Source of the DNA: Cognataquiflexum rubidum
GTDB lineage: Bacteria > Bacteroidota > Bacteroidia > Cytophagales > Cyclobacteriaceae
NCBI RefSeq assembly: GCF_022538115.1
Contig: NZ_JAKZAL010000001.1
Span: 310,001 to 374,000, forward strand
Reading direction: 5' to 3'
DNA: 64,000 nt
The number at the start of each line of letters is the position of its first letter. Within the stretch, counting starts at the first letter, position 1. The translations under genes were made by a program, and so were the position numbers. Below are positions 26,172 to 35,258 of the stretch, one piece after another. A model generated the notes under the pieces. The model saw only the letters and a program-made list of their open reading frames with translations. It was not told where the DNA came from and did not search any database.

Positions 26172-28055
26172 ATGCAGGAAAAAGGTACCATCTCGATACA
26201 TACCGAGAATATCTTCCCGATCATCAAGAAGTTTTTATACTCTGACAATGAAATCTTCCTCCGTGAATTGGTTTCCAATGCGGTAGATGCCACACAGAAA
26301 ATCAAAAGGTTGGCAACTTTGGGCCAATACAACGGCGAACTCGGCGACATCACTGTCGAAGTGGCTTTTGACAAAGACAAAAAAACCATCACCATCTCTG
26401 ACCGTGGCCTTGGCATGACTGCCGAGGAAATCAAAAAGTACATCAATCAGATTGCTTTCTCCGGTGCGGCTGAGTTTGTGGAGAAATTCAAAGATGCCAA
26501 AGACGCCAATGAAATCATCGGCAAGTTTGGTTTGGGTTTCTACTCCGCATTCATGGTGGCTGACAAGGTGGAAATCAACACCCTTTCCTATCAGGAAGGC
26601 GCAGCAGCGGCACGTTGGACCTGTGACGGCAGCACCGAATTTGAAATCAGCGCCGGTGACAGAACCGAAAGGGGAACAGAAGTCACTTTATTCATCAATG
26701 CTGATTCTGAAGAATTTTTGGACAAATGGAAGCTTCAGGGCATCCTGGACAAATACTGCAAATTCCTTCCTGTTCCGATCAAATTTGGTACAAAAACCGA
26801 TTCTGTAGAAGACGGTGAAGACGCTGAAGGCAAGAAAAAATGGAAGTCTGTCGAAACAGACAATATCATCAACACCACTTCCCCGATCTGGACCAAGTCT
26901 CCCAACGACCTGAAGGACGAGGATTACCTGAAATTCTACAAGGAACTCTATCCTATGGGCGAGGATCCTCTTTTCTGGATTCACCTGAATGTGGATTATC
27001 CGTTCAACCTTACAGGGGTGCTGTATTTCCCTAAAGTCAAAAACGACTTCGAAATGCAGAAAAACAAAATCAAACTCTTCAGCCGTCAGGTATTCATCAC
27101 CGATGAGGTCAAGGACATCGTGCCTGAGTTTTTGATGCTCCTGCATGGGGTGATCGACTCGCCGGATATTCCGCTTAACGTATCAAGAAGCTTCCTACAG
27201 GCGGATAGCAATGTGAAGAAAATCAACAGCTATATCACCAAAAAAGTAGCAGACAAGCTTGGAGAACTTTACAAAAAAGACCGAAAAGTCTACGAAGAAA
27301 AGTGGAATGACATCGGCCTTTTTGTCAAGTATGGCATGATCAGCGAAGACAAATTTGCCGAAAAAGGAAAAGATTTCGCTTTGCTCAAAAACACCAAAGG
27401 CGAATATTTCACTTTGCCTGAATACAAAGAAAAAGTGAAGGCGATCCAGACAGACAAAAATGACCAAACCGTCTATCTCTACGCCACTGATGTCAACAAG
27501 CAGGATGGATTTATCCAATCTGCCAACAAAAAAGATTACGATGTCCTTGTGATGGACTCTCCGATCGACAGCCACTTCATCCAACATCTAGAGATGAAAG
27601 AGGAAAAAACCCAACTGAAGCGTGTAGATGCGGATGTAGCGGAGAAGCTGATCGAGAAGGACGATTCCTATGCCAACCTCCTTACCGAAGACCAATCCAA
27701 GAAGGTGAAGGAAATCTTCGAAAAAGCAATCTCCAACGCCACCTACAGCGTGGATGTGGCAGGACTGAGCCCTGAGGAAATGCCTGTGACCGTGACAATG
27801 GATGAGTTTATGCGCAGGATGAAGGACATGGCGCAGATGGGCGGCGGGATGAGCTTCTACGGTTCACTTCCTGACAACTACAAAGTAGCCATCAACGGCA
27901 ATCACCCTGTGATCGACAAACTCCTCAAAACCGAGGATGAAGAGGCGCAGACCAAACTTGCCAAGCAGGCATTTGATTTAGCTTTGCTTTCCCAAGGTAT
28001 GCTTACAGGCAAAGACCTGACAGCCTTTGTGAAGAGAAGTGTGGAATTGATTTAA
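26172..28055 (+). CDS. htpG: molecular chaperone HtpG (Hsp90)
   Basis: 627 residues, normal for bacterial Hsp90. The GHKL ATP-binding domain is clear: FLRELVSNAVDATQKIKRL (Glu/Asn box), ISDRGLGMTAEEI and IGKFGLGFYSAFMVAD. The middle domain follows (FWIHLNVDYPFNLTGVLYFP, LFSRQVFITDEV, VSRSFLQADSNVKKI), then a dimerisation domain (MDEFMRRMKDMAQMGG). It folds client proteins in the cytoplasm. A strong terminator follows 6 bases after the stop. No heat-shock operator was recognised upstream. Confidence 0.97.
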   Translation: MQEKGTISIHTENIFPIIKKFLYSDNEIFLRELVSNAVDATQKIKRLATLGQYNGELGDITVEVAFDKDKKTITISDRGLGMTAEEIKKYINQIAFSGAAEFVEKFKDAKDANEIIGKFGLGFYSAFMVADKVEINTLSYQEGAAAARWTCDGSTEFEISAGDRTERGTEVTLFINADSEEFLDKWKLQGILDKYCKFLPVPIKFGTKTDSVEDGEDAEGKKKWKSVETDNIINTTSPIWTKSPNDLKDEDYLKFYKELYPMGEDPLFWIHLNVDYPFNLTGVLYFPKVKNDFEMQKNKIKLFSRQVFITDEVKDIVPEFLMLLHGVIDSPDIPLNVSRSFLQADSNVKKINSYITKKVADKLGELYKKDRKVYEEKWNDIGLFVKYGMISEDKFAEKGKDFALLKNTKGEYFTLPEYKEKVKAIQTDKNDQTVYLYATDVNKQDGFIQSANKKDYDVLVMDSPIDSHFIQHLEMKEEKTQLKRVDADVAEKLIEKDDSYANLLTEDQSKKVKEIFEKAISNATYSVDVAGLSPEEMPVTVTMDEFMRRMKDMAQMGGGMSFYGSLPDNYKVAINGNHPVIDKLLKTEDEEAQTKLAKQAFDLALLSQGMLTGKDLTAFVKRSVELI

Positions 28056-28061
28056 TCTCAG

Positions 28062-28095
28062 AACCCTTGAGGTTTTTTTCTAAACCTCGAGGGTT
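28062..28095 (+). terminator. terminator of htpG
   Basis: Stem AACCCTTGAGGTTT/AAACCTCGAGGGTT (one G-U pair) with a T-rich loop, followed by TTCTGTTTTC. It starts 6 bases beyond the htpG stop. A related hairpin, AACCTTCGAGGTCT/AGACCTCAAAGGTT with one mismatch, follows at 28150-28180. Confidence 0.8.
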
Positions 28096-28188
28096 TTCTG
28101 TTTTCTGACAATTAACAATCCAATCCACTAATAGCATATTTGATCATTAAACCTTCGAGGTCTTGGAGACCTCAAAGGTTTCTGATAC

Positions 28189-28308
28189 ATTCTATTCTTC
28201 GAAGTTTTCAGAAACTTTAAAGAACAATCAAGCCCTTGGAAATTCCGGTTTTCAAGGGCTTTTATTTTAAACTTAGAACGTTAGTAATTTTTTGATCTGA
28301 AAATCAAG
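28189..28308 (+). repeat. 120-bp direct repeat, copy 1
   Basis: It matches 29640-29759 base for base in length, with a few substitutions. It contains a terminator-like hairpin (AAGCCCTTG ... CAAGGGCTT followed by T-rich sequence, about 28230-28265). The two copies flank one propeller lipoprotein gene. Confidence 0.85.
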
Positions 28309-28475
28309 CTGATATCTATTTGTTTATAGATAATGATACCTAAATCCATATTTTTACAGGTTTCTAGTTAAATTGGTTCAAAGATTAGGTTGAACGACTA
28401 GCCTCCAATCTTAAAAGGATACCTATAAAATAAAACAAGTAGATTTTCCTCTAATCTTAAAGAAAACTTCCTCTT

Positions 28476-29615
28476 ATGAATTCAAAATGCACTTTGATAT
28501 TGTTGTTTATTTTATTGGTTTCTTGCCAAAAGAATGGTGAGGAAGCTCTAAACAAACCTGTCAAAGTCTCTATATCTACTGAAAAAACTGAGATATCGGA
28601 CCTTTTCTCTGAATTTGAATTCATCCATTTGAAGTATGATGAATTGATTCCTTCTATCTTTAGGGTAAAGGAATATAAGGAGGACCTATTTTTATTGGAC
28701 GGAAGAAAAGACAGGATTTTCAAACTTGGCAAAAATGGGGACTTAGATATTTTCATTCAAGCCTCAGGAGAAGGTCCTGAGGAATACAAATCCATCGGAA
28801 ACTTTGAATTCAATAAAGGTTCGGGTGAATTGATAGTATTTGACAATGGCAAAAGAACTATTTGTAGATTCTCTGACCGTAATCAATTTTCAGGTAGTTT
28901 TCTAATCCAACCGGGATTCACAGCATCTTATGGTGCTTTTATCCTCGGACCAGAAAATGAAATCATTTTGGACATTATTGGCGGAAAAAACCATAGATTT
29001 CTGAAAGTACTAATGGATAAAAATGAATACCAATTGTTCCAACCTTTGGATTCAGCTTACCTTCACCTGAATTATGGAGGCGACAGACAGGTTGTCCGAA
29101 ATAAAGATGGATTTTCCTCAATACACCCTGTCGAGAGTATGATCTTCCAAAATAACTTTGGCTTCCAAAAAACAGATTCAATTGACCTTGACTTTGGGGA
29201 TTTTGAAATCCTGAAATCCGAAATCAAGAATATTAAGAATGACCCAAATCCATTTTTCGACCTAATTCAAAATGATGAAAAAAAGAAAGCGCATTCATTC
29301 GGTCTGTTGGAAACAGAGAATTATTATGTAGTCACGTATTATTTGGGTTCTTTTATGAATGGGGATTATTTGAATACCCTCATCCATAAAGATTCCAAAA
29401 ATTCAAAAACATTTAAGGGTATTATAATCAGGGGAGTAGAACTAGAATCCATAATAATTGGGCAAATTTCTGACGACCGATTCATTTTAAGTTTGAATAT
29501 CGAGTATATCAATAATCTCACGGAGGAACAAAAAGCTTTAATCTCTGAGTATATCCCGACCGATTACCTTGATGACAATCCGATTTTGCTGATTGGAAAA
29601 GTGAAAGCGTTTTAA
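28476..29615 (+). CDS. 6-bladed beta-propeller lipoprotein
   Basis: 379 residues. It has a lipoprotein signal (LILLFILLVSC, Cys 17). Blades are marked by FRVKEYKEDLFLLDGRKDRI, FIQASGEGPEEYKSIGNFEF and ELIVFDNGKRTICRFSD, the pattern of the Bacteroidota 6-bladed propeller (DUF5128-like) family. The role is unknown; proteins of this kind are envelope-anchored and may bind ligands. It stands alone between two 120-bp direct repeats. A second, more distant relative follows at 30016. Confidence 0.75.
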   Translation: MNSKCTLILLFILLVSCQKNGEEALNKPVKVSISTEKTEISDLFSEFEFIHLKYDELIPSIFRVKEYKEDLFLLDGRKDRIFKLGKNGDLDIFIQASGEGPEEYKSIGNFEFNKGSGELIVFDNGKRTICRFSDRNQFSGSFLIQPGFTASYGAFILGPENEIILDIIGGKNHRFLKVLMDKNEYQLFQPLDSAYLHLNYGGDRQVVRNKDGFSSIHPVESMIFQNNFGFQKTDSIDLDFGDFEILKSEIKNIKNDPNPFFDLIQNDEKKKAHSFGLLETENYYVVTYYLGSFMNGDYLNTLIHKDSKNSKTFKGIIIRGVELESIIIGQISDDRFILSLNIEYINNLTEEQKALISEYIPTDYLDDNPILLIGKVKAF

Positions 29616-29639
29616 ATTTTGATTTTCAACTTTTGACAA

Positions 29640-29759
29640 ATTCCATTCTTTGAGTTTTTCAGAAACTTCAAAGAACAATCAAGCCCTTGGAAATTCCGGT
29701 TTCCAAGGGCTTTTCTTTTAATCTTAGATCGTTAGTAATTTTTTGATCTGAAAATCAAG
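29640..29759 (+). repeat. 120-bp direct repeat, copy 2
   Basis: Offset 1451 bases from copy 1. The hairpin here is longer (AAGCCCTTGGAAA/TTTCCAAGGGCTT, 29681-29712) and is followed by TTCTTTTA, so it can act as terminator of the propeller gene. The remaining 256 bases before the next gene show nothing notable. Confidence 0.85.
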
Positions 29760-30015
29760 GCTTTAGAAGATTTCACAATTCGCCCACAAACCAAATTCTT
29801 GCTTTTGGCCACAATTCTTTTTTCATTGGAGTAGAATTAGTTTTATTTAAATTCTTTTACTCTAATGGCGGTCAATCAATTTCAAACTCTATTAAGTCCC
29901 AAATCATAGCGCTAAATATCCACTTTGAATGGTCTCAATATTTCCCTTGGCCAGTAATTGAATTCATTCGTACCAAAACCATATTATTGCCCACCACCAT
30001 TAATGAAAAGTCGAT

Positions 30016-31221
30016 ATGAAGTTGAATAGCTGTTTCAAAATCATTTTTGAAAAAACCGTTTATGTTTTGTATTCAAAAAATGCATGGTTCACTTTCATGC
30101 TTCTACCCTATTTTTTGTTTTCATGCGAGAATCCCAAAACCAACACCACCATTCAGGAAAAGGAAATATTGTATTCAGGAATTGCCGTAGATACCGTGTA
30201 TTTGGTAAAAGATGATTTCTCAGGGATTGGCTTTTTCCAGTTTTCCCAAGGCGAGCTATATTTCGTAGATCAGATTTTCAGCACAGTTTCGAAGTACAAT
30301 GCCTCAGGAGAACTGATAGGTACATTTTTGGGAAAAGGAGATGGTCCAAGTGAACAAAACAATATCCAAGGCTTTGTACCAAAAGCCTTGGAAGAGGGCC
30401 ATGTGGTATTGGACAACTTTGAATTGGTAATCTTCGACAGCAACTTTGTCAGACAAAAAAGACTGCCGATTGCATGGAACCACAGCGACTCCTATCAGGA
30501 AATGCTCGATAATCCCAAAGCAGAGATGTTGGGACTTTATGAAATCGCATGGAAGATGAAGGGAGAAAATTCTGCTTTTCTTCCAGTTGGCAAAGATGCA
30601 CAAAGATCAATCCTATTGCCAATTTCCATGAGTCATCCAACACTCAACGGTTATATTTCTGAAGAATATTATAAAAACGTGTACACTTTTGGGAGATACG
30701 ACCTAAGCTTGAATAAGATAGAAACGGGATTTGGAAACCGAAGTGAGGAATATCTCCGTCACGGCTTCATCCCAAACTTTGACTTCTTTCATTTTACCAC
30801 AAAAGGAGATTCCATTTTGGTGTCCTTTGGCATCGATCCTTTGATCCATGTCTATAATCAGGATTTTAAACTGATTGGAAAATTTGGATGGCCGGGAGAA
30901 GAAATGAACGTCAATTATCCAAAAACACAAACCATCGAAGAAGCGATTGACAATTATAAAACCGATTTGGAAAAGGCCGGTTTTTACCATCATATCTATT
31001 TTGACAGTGCAAGTCAGTTGCTGTTTAGAACCTATTTTCCTGATGGCTTAGAAAAAGGAAAGTCAAGGTTGCAGGTATTCAAAAACCATATTTTGGTTGG
31101 TGATTTTGAGGTTCCAGAAAGGTTTAGGGTTTTGGGAAGTGAAGGAAGTACCTTCATTGCAGATGGTATTTTGGATGAAGAAAAAGACAAGCTTGGTATT
31201 TTTAAATTTTCGTTAAAATGA
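30016..31221 (+). CDS. DUF4221-like propeller lipoprotein
   Basis: 401 residues. A hydrophobic segment with a lipobox-like end (FMLLPYFLFSC, Cys about 37) suggests a lipoprotein; an internal Met near residue 29 would give a more normal signal, so the true start may be later. The body resembles propeller lipoproteins (GIGFFQFSQGELYFVDQIFS, YNASGELIGTFLGKGDGPSE, IHVYNQDFKLIGKFGWPGEE). Function is unknown. Its stop overlaps the next gene's ATG by 4 bases, so the two are translationally coupled. Confidence 0.65.
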   Translation: MKLNSCFKIIFEKTVYVLYSKNAWFTFMLLPYFLFSCENPKTNTTIQEKEILYSGIAVDTVYLVKDDFSGIGFFQFSQGELYFVDQIFSTVSKYNASGELIGTFLGKGDGPSEQNNIQGFVPKALEEGHVVLDNFELVIFDSNFVRQKRLPIAWNHSDSYQEMLDNPKAEMLGLYEIAWKMKGENSAFLPVGKDAQRSILLPISMSHPTLNGYISEEYYKNVYTFGRYDLSLNKIETGFGNRSEEYLRHGFIPNFDFFHFTTKGDSILVSFGIDPLIHVYNQDFKLIGKFGWPGEEMNVNYPKTQTIEEAIDNYKTDLEKAGFYHHIYFDSASQLLFRTYFPDGLEKGKSRLQVFKNHILVGDFEVPERFRVLGSEGSTFIADGILDEEKDKLGIFKFSLK

Positions 31222-32474
31222 AAACATTCTTGGTTCTATTTCTTTTCATGGTCTTTTTGACAGACCGATCGTTTTCTCAAAAGATAAGGGTTGTGGATTC
31301 GAAAGGTGAAAGACTACCGTTCTTTTCTTTGAGGTCACCAGATTCAAATCTGGTGAAAGTCGGAAATGAAAGCGGGGAAATGGATTTGTCCGGAATCGAA
31401 ATGCCACTTTGCGGAATAGAAATCCGATACCTTGGATTTGAACCCCTTGCTTTTTGTGATTCAATCCTTGTCGATGATGAAGTGACACTGATAAAACTCA
31501 AGGAAAGCTTCCTGGAATTAAGCCCTGTGGATGTGAAGACAGCTGATGAAAAAAGGGTTTTTGAAAATTTCAGGTTCCTGTTAAAAAATGACCTGAATAA
31601 TTTCACCATGCTAAAAGGACAATACCTGGAACTCATTGGCAAAACTGAATTTCATTCATTTGGTATACTCGCTTATTCAGGATTGATCGATAGAAACCAA
31701 AAAGCCAATAAATTTTCGGCAGGAAACATTGCTTATTTCCATCAAAAACAGCTTTTGGCCAATTTCGATCCTAATGAAATACCTTACCAAACCTCCTTTG
31801 CAATCCTCAGTCAATTTTTAAATGATTTGTTTTTTGGAATAATCCAATCACATAAGAATGAATACCAACCCCTCGAATCCAAAGTCGTATCCAACACCAA
31901 CATCATCACCTATAGTGATAAAAACCGCACCATTCAAACCAATATTTCAGAACATGGTGTGATCCAAAAGATTTCAATCAATAACACAAGTTTTATTTCA
32001 GCCAACGGGATTCCAATAAAAATAAATCGGGCAGAAGTCCATTTTTTTGAAAACCGGGGAAGGTCTTACATCGCCAAAATTAATTTGCTTATGAATGTCA
32101 AAAACCGGGAAGTTAAAATCAACTATCTAACTCATGGTTTTCCTTATGATATTCAGATACCTGATAGGTTATCCGAAGAGAAAGAAAAGATGGCCTTTTT
32201 CACTGCGGCCTTAGCGCACTCCTCCTCCCCTGATTATTCCTTTCAGAAATCATTTTTCAGCAATAATGAAATTTTGGAATACGTAAAAATGATAAGCTTT
32301 AATTCGAGATCAACAACCAATCTTAACCTCCTCAACCAAGCCTATGATCAACCCTATCTGTACTATGAAAAAATGAACCAAAGCGACCAATCAAGTACAG
32401 CATACATGAAAAAGATATCCGAATTTGTCAATTCCTTGAACCTAACCTTTCAAAATAATGATTTGGGCTGGTAA
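31218..32474 (+). CDS. carboxypeptidase-regulatory-like domain protein, exported
   Basis: 418 residues. It has a signal peptide (MKTFLVLFLFMVFLTDRSFS). A transthyretin-like domain follows at about 22-90 (IRVVDSKGERLPFFSLRSPD, GIEIRYLGFEPLAF). The remaining 300 residues resemble the outer part of TonB-associated proteins without a barrel (LLKNDLNNFTMLKGQYLELI). Members occur in the Bacteroidota envelope with unassigned roles. It is coupled to the upstream propeller gene through an ATGA overlap, so the two proteins may act together. Confidence 0.65.
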   Translation: MKTFLVLFLFMVFLTDRSFSQKIRVVDSKGERLPFFSLRSPDSNLVKVGNESGEMDLSGIEMPLCGIEIRYLGFEPLAFCDSILVDDEVTLIKLKESFLELSPVDVKTADEKRVFENFRFLLKNDLNNFTMLKGQYLELIGKTEFHSFGILAYSGLIDRNQKANKFSAGNIAYFHQKQLLANFDPNEIPYQTSFAILSQFLNDLFFGIIQSHKNEYQPLESKVVSNTNIITYSDKNRTIQTNISEHGVIQKISINNTSFISANGIPIKINRAEVHFFENRGRSYIAKINLLMNVKNREVKINYLTHGFPYDIQIPDRLSEEKEKMAFFTAALAHSSSPDYSFQKSFFSNNEILEYVKMISFNSRSTTNLNLLNQAYDQPYLYYEKMNQSDQSSTAYMKKISEFVNSLNLTFQNNDLGW

Positions 32475-32667
32475 AATGATCGATGAACTTTTTATGGTTT
32501 CTTTGATGAATCTATCTAAATATTAATAAAACCAAATATTGACAGTCCGACATAAATAGAATTTTCAGAGGTTTGAAAACGGTAAAGACTTGATTCCTCT
32601 AATAAATAGACCATGAACAAACCACAAATCTTTGTTCTTTTCACTTTTCTGAGGGGTCAAGAGAAAC

Positions 32668-32697
32668 TTTGAGAATAGCGGAAAAACCCTATTTTTG
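32668..32697 (+). promoter_or_regulatory. putative promoter of the Rrf2 gene
   Basis: TTTG (32668-32671) and TATTTTTG (32690-32697) with an 18-base gap match the Bacteroidota -33/-7 consensus. The ATG is only 5 bases after the -7 box, so the transcript may be leaderless. Confidence 0.55.
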
Positions 32698-32702
32698 TAT
32701 CC

Positions 32703-33119
32703 ATGCTCTCCAAAAAAACCAAATACGCTTTTCATGCCCTGACCTACCTTGGCAAGCACCGTGACCAAAAGACAGTGCTAATCCATGACATTTCTGAGGA
32801 ATACGGGATTTCACATAAATTTTTGGAAAACATCCTCCTCGAACTCAGAAAAGCGGGCATCCTCGGAAGCAAAAAAGGCAAAGGCGGCGGCTATTACCTG
32901 ATCAAAGAACCCAAAGATGTGGCGCTATCCAAAGTTATCCGCCTGCTTGACGGACCAATTGCCCTGCTTCCCTGCGTCAGCCTCAATTACTACGAACCCT
33001 GCGCCGAATGCAAAAGCGAGGCACTTTGTGGCCTCAACAAAGTTATGATCCAAGTCCGTGACGAGATGCTCAATGTGTTGGAAAACAAGTCCTTAGCAGA
33101 CATTTTAGATAAAGAATAA
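32703..33119 (+). CDS. Rrf2-family transcriptional regulator
   Basis: 138 residues. A winged-helix DNA-binding domain spans about 1-85 (KKTKYAFHALTYLGKH, ISEEYGISHKFLENILLELR, GGGYYLIKEP). Four cysteines (91, 100, 103, 109) in the IscR-like region suggest an Fe-S cluster. It heads a sulfate-assimilation operon and probably controls it in response to cysteine or Fe-S status, as CymR and IscR relatives do. The specific signal is an inference. Confidence 0.88.
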   Translation: MLSKKTKYAFHALTYLGKHRDQKTVLIHDISEEYGISHKFLENILLELRKAGILGSKKGKGGGYYLIKEPKDVALSKVIRLLDGPIALLPCVSLNYYEPCAECKSEALCGLNKVMIQVRDEMLNVLENKSLADILDKE

Positions 33120-33138
33120 AATTTTTTATCCTATTACC

Positions 33139-33169
33139 CTATAATATTTATAGACTTTATATACTTTTG
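33139..33169 (+). promoter_or_regulatory. candidate operator and promoter of the sulfate operon
   Basis: A palindrome CTATAATATTTATAG (33139-33153, arms CTATAA/TTATAG) lies just before a -7 box TACTTTTG (33162-33169), where it would cover the promoter. The position directly after the Rrf2 gene and before DUF2061-cysH makes it a candidate Rrf2 binding site. Confidence 0.45.
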
Positions 33170-33193
33170 TAAAAGTGTTATAATGTTAACTAT

Positions 33194-33466
33194 ATGATTT
33201 TAGACCAGCCGATCAAAAAGTGGTTTGTGGCCAAACAGGGCAAAGATTCCAATTTAAAGAGCTTTATGAAATCCATTTCCTGGAGAATCGTCGGGACTTT
33301 GGATACCATGGTGATCTCTTTTTTTGTCACCGGGCAGCTGGTGATGGCGATATCCATCGGATCCATCGAGGTGGTCACCAAAATCATTCTCTACTACTTC
33401 CATGAAAGGGCGTGGGAAAGCGCAACAAAAATTGAAAAAGATGAGCCTAAAAAAGAATTTGCATAA
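33194..33466 (+). CDS. DUF2061 small membrane protein
   Basis: 90 residues. DUF2061 pattern: SFMKSISWRIVGTLDTMVIS, FFVTGQLVMAISIGSIEVVT and KIILYYFHERAWE, with two membrane helices. Role unknown. The last 26 bases overlap the cysH start in another frame, so the two genes are coupled. The placement inside a sulfate-reduction operon hints at a link to sulfate or sulfite handling. Confidence 0.85.
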   Translation: MILDQPIKKWFVAKQGKDSNLKSFMKSISWRIVGTLDTMVISFFVTGQLVMAISIGSIEVVTKIILYYFHERAWESATKIEKDEPKKEFA

Positions 33467-34145
33467 CCTCAGCGAAAAGATAGACAACCTTTCTGCGGCA
33501 GAAGGGCTGGCATTTCTTTCTGATCTTTTCAGGGGGAAAGTTGTCTTTTCTACCTCATTGGGCCAAGAAGATCAGGTCATCACCCAAATGATCGCTGACA
33601 ACTTTCTTCCGATACATATATTTTCATTGGATACAGGGCGGCTTTTTCCGGAAACCTTTGACCTGATAGCCCGCACCGAAACCAAATACAACACTAAAAT
33701 CAAAGTCCTCTATCCTGAAAGGGAATCAGTGGAGAACCTGGTCGTGAAACAAGGAATCAATGGTTTTTATGATTCGGTTGATAACCGCAAATCCTGCTGC
33801 TATGCCCGCAAAGTCGAACCCCTCAAAAGGGCCCTTCTCGGAAACAGTATATGGGTCACAGGACTTCGTGCAGAGCAAAGTGCCAACCGAAGTGACATGA
33901 AAAAGATCGAATGGGACGAAGCAAATCAGATTATCAAGTTCAACCCTTTGCTGGATTGGAGTTTTGGTGAAATGATCGCTTACATCAATGAAAACAAAAT
34001 CCCCTATAACCCGCTTCATGACAAAGGTTTTGTCAGCATCGGTTGCGCACCTTGTACGCGAGCCATCCTTCCCGGAGAAGATGCCCGAGCGGGACGGTGG
34101 TGGTGGGAAGATTCCAAAAAGGAATGTGGGCTTCACGCTAGATGA
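33441..34145 (+). CDS. cysH: assimilatory adenylyl-sulfate (APS/PAPS) reductase CysH
   Basis: 234 residues from the ATG at 33441; the longer frame adds 13 residues that overlap DUF2061. It reduces activated sulfate to sulfite. The PP-loop relative is FSTSLGQEDQVITQM. The catalytic Cys sits in the C-terminal ECGLH (229). Cys 119-120 (KSCCYARK) and Cys 202/205 (GCAPCTRAI) are the four [4Fe-4S] ligands typical of APS-type reductases, so APS is the likely substrate. This fits the absence of a cysC kinase in the operon. The next gene is cysD. Confidence 0.95.
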   Translation: MSLKKNLHNLSEKIDNLSAAEGLAFLSDLFRGKVVFSTSLGQEDQVITQMIADNFLPIHIFSLDTGRLFPETFDLIARTETKYNTKIKVLYPERESVENLVVKQGINGFYDSVDNRKSCCYARKVEPLKRALLGNSIWVTGLRAEQSANRSDMKKIEWDEANQIIKFNPLLDWSFGEMIAYINENKIPYNPLHDKGFVSIGCAPCTRAILPGEDARAGRWWWEDSKKECGLHAR

Positions 34146-34227
34146 GAAGCGAGAAACGAGAGGCGAGAGGCGAGAGACGAGACGTAAGAAACGAGATTTG
34201 AGATTTGAGAAACAAAAGTAAAAAGAC
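34146..34227. repeat. GAGACGAGA-type phrase repeats between cysH and cysD
   Basis: The spacer consists of variant purine phrases: GAGAAGCGAGAAACGAGAGG, CGAGAGGCGAGAGACGAGAC, then GAGATTTGAGATTTGAGAAA. It is not coding. Confidence 0.75.
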
Positions 34228-35127
34228 ATGTCAAACCTATTTATACCTAATCCTAAAGAAGCAGAATCGATCCATATCCTGAGGGAAGTGGCGGCACAGT
34301 TTGAAAGACCGGTTTTGCTTTTTTCGGGAGGAAAAGATTCGATTACCTTGGTCAGATTGGCCCAAAAGGCATTTTATCCGGCAAGGATTCCTTTCCCTCT
34401 GCTGCACATTGACACAGGACATAATTTCCCGGAGACCATCGAGTTCCGTGACCAATTGGTCGCCGAATTGGGCCTTGAACTGATCGTCCGCAACGTGCAG
34501 GACAGCATCAACCAAGGGAAAGTCACCGAAGAAAGAGGAAGGTATGCCAGCAGAAATACCTTGCAGACCACTACCCTTTTGGATGCCATCGAAGAATTCA
34601 AGTTTGACGCCTGCATCGGTGGAGCAAGAAGGGATGAAGAAAAAGCAAGGGCCAAAGAAAGGGTCTTTTCTGTGAGAGACGATTTTGGTCAGTGGGATGA
34701 AAAAAACCAACGCCCGGAGTTATTCGACATGCTCAACGGCCGGATCCACCAAGGCCAAAATGTGCGGGTTTTCCCTATTTCCAACTGGACTGAATTGGAT
34801 GTATGGGAATATATCAAAACAGAAAACATTGCGATTCCATCCATCTATTTCGCCCACAAGAGAGAAGTATTCTTCCGTGACGGCATGGTATGGACAGCAA
34901 ACGAGCATGTGTACAGGGAATCCCACGAGGAAGTATTTGAGAAAATGGTCAGGTTCAGGACTGTCGGCGACATGACCTGTACTGCGGCCGTACTTTCTGA
35001 TGCTGACACTTTGGAGGCCGTAGTAGCAGAAATCAGGGATTCGACCATCTCCGAGCGGGGCGCAAGGATCGACGACAAACGCTCTGAAGCAGCCATGGAA
35101 AGCAGGAAGAAAGTCGGGTATTTTTAA
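34228..35127 (+). CDS. cysD: sulfate adenylyltransferase subunit 2 (CysD)
   Basis: 299 residues. It forms APS from ATP and sulfate together with CysN. The PP-loop is FSGGKDSITLVRLAQK (about 30-45). Further family segments are LLHIDTGHNFPETIEFRD, GGARRDEEKARAKERVFS and FPISNWTELDVWEYI. It is cytoplasmic. It is followed by cysN after 131 bases of repeat-rich spacer. Confidence 0.96.
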   Translation: MSNLFIPNPKEAESIHILREVAAQFERPVLLFSGGKDSITLVRLAQKAFYPARIPFPLLHIDTGHNFPETIEFRDQLVAELGLELIVRNVQDSINQGKVTEERGRYASRNTLQTTTLLDAIEEFKFDACIGGARRDEEKARAKERVFSVRDDFGQWDEKNQRPELFDMLNGRIHQGQNVRVFPISNWTELDVWEYIKTENIAIPSIYFAHKREVFFRDGMVWTANEHVYRESHEEVFEKMVRFRTVGDMTCTAAVLSDADTLEAVVAEIRDSTISERGARIDDKRSEAAMESRKKVGYF

Positions 35128-35258
35128 AGAGACGTGAGACGCTAGACATGAGACGTGAGACAAAAAACTCTAAATTAAAAGTGCAGTGGTCTGTCGTCTG
35201 TGGTCTGTGGACCAATTAAAAGTAACCCAATAACCATTAACTTATTTCCCTTTTTCCC
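35128..35258. repeat. phrase repeats between cysD and cysN
   Basis: Two different phrase families occur here: AGAGACGTGAGACGCTAGAC/ATGAGACGTGAGAC (35127-35161) and GTGGTCTGTCGTCTGTGGTC (about 35186-35210). Confidence 0.75.
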
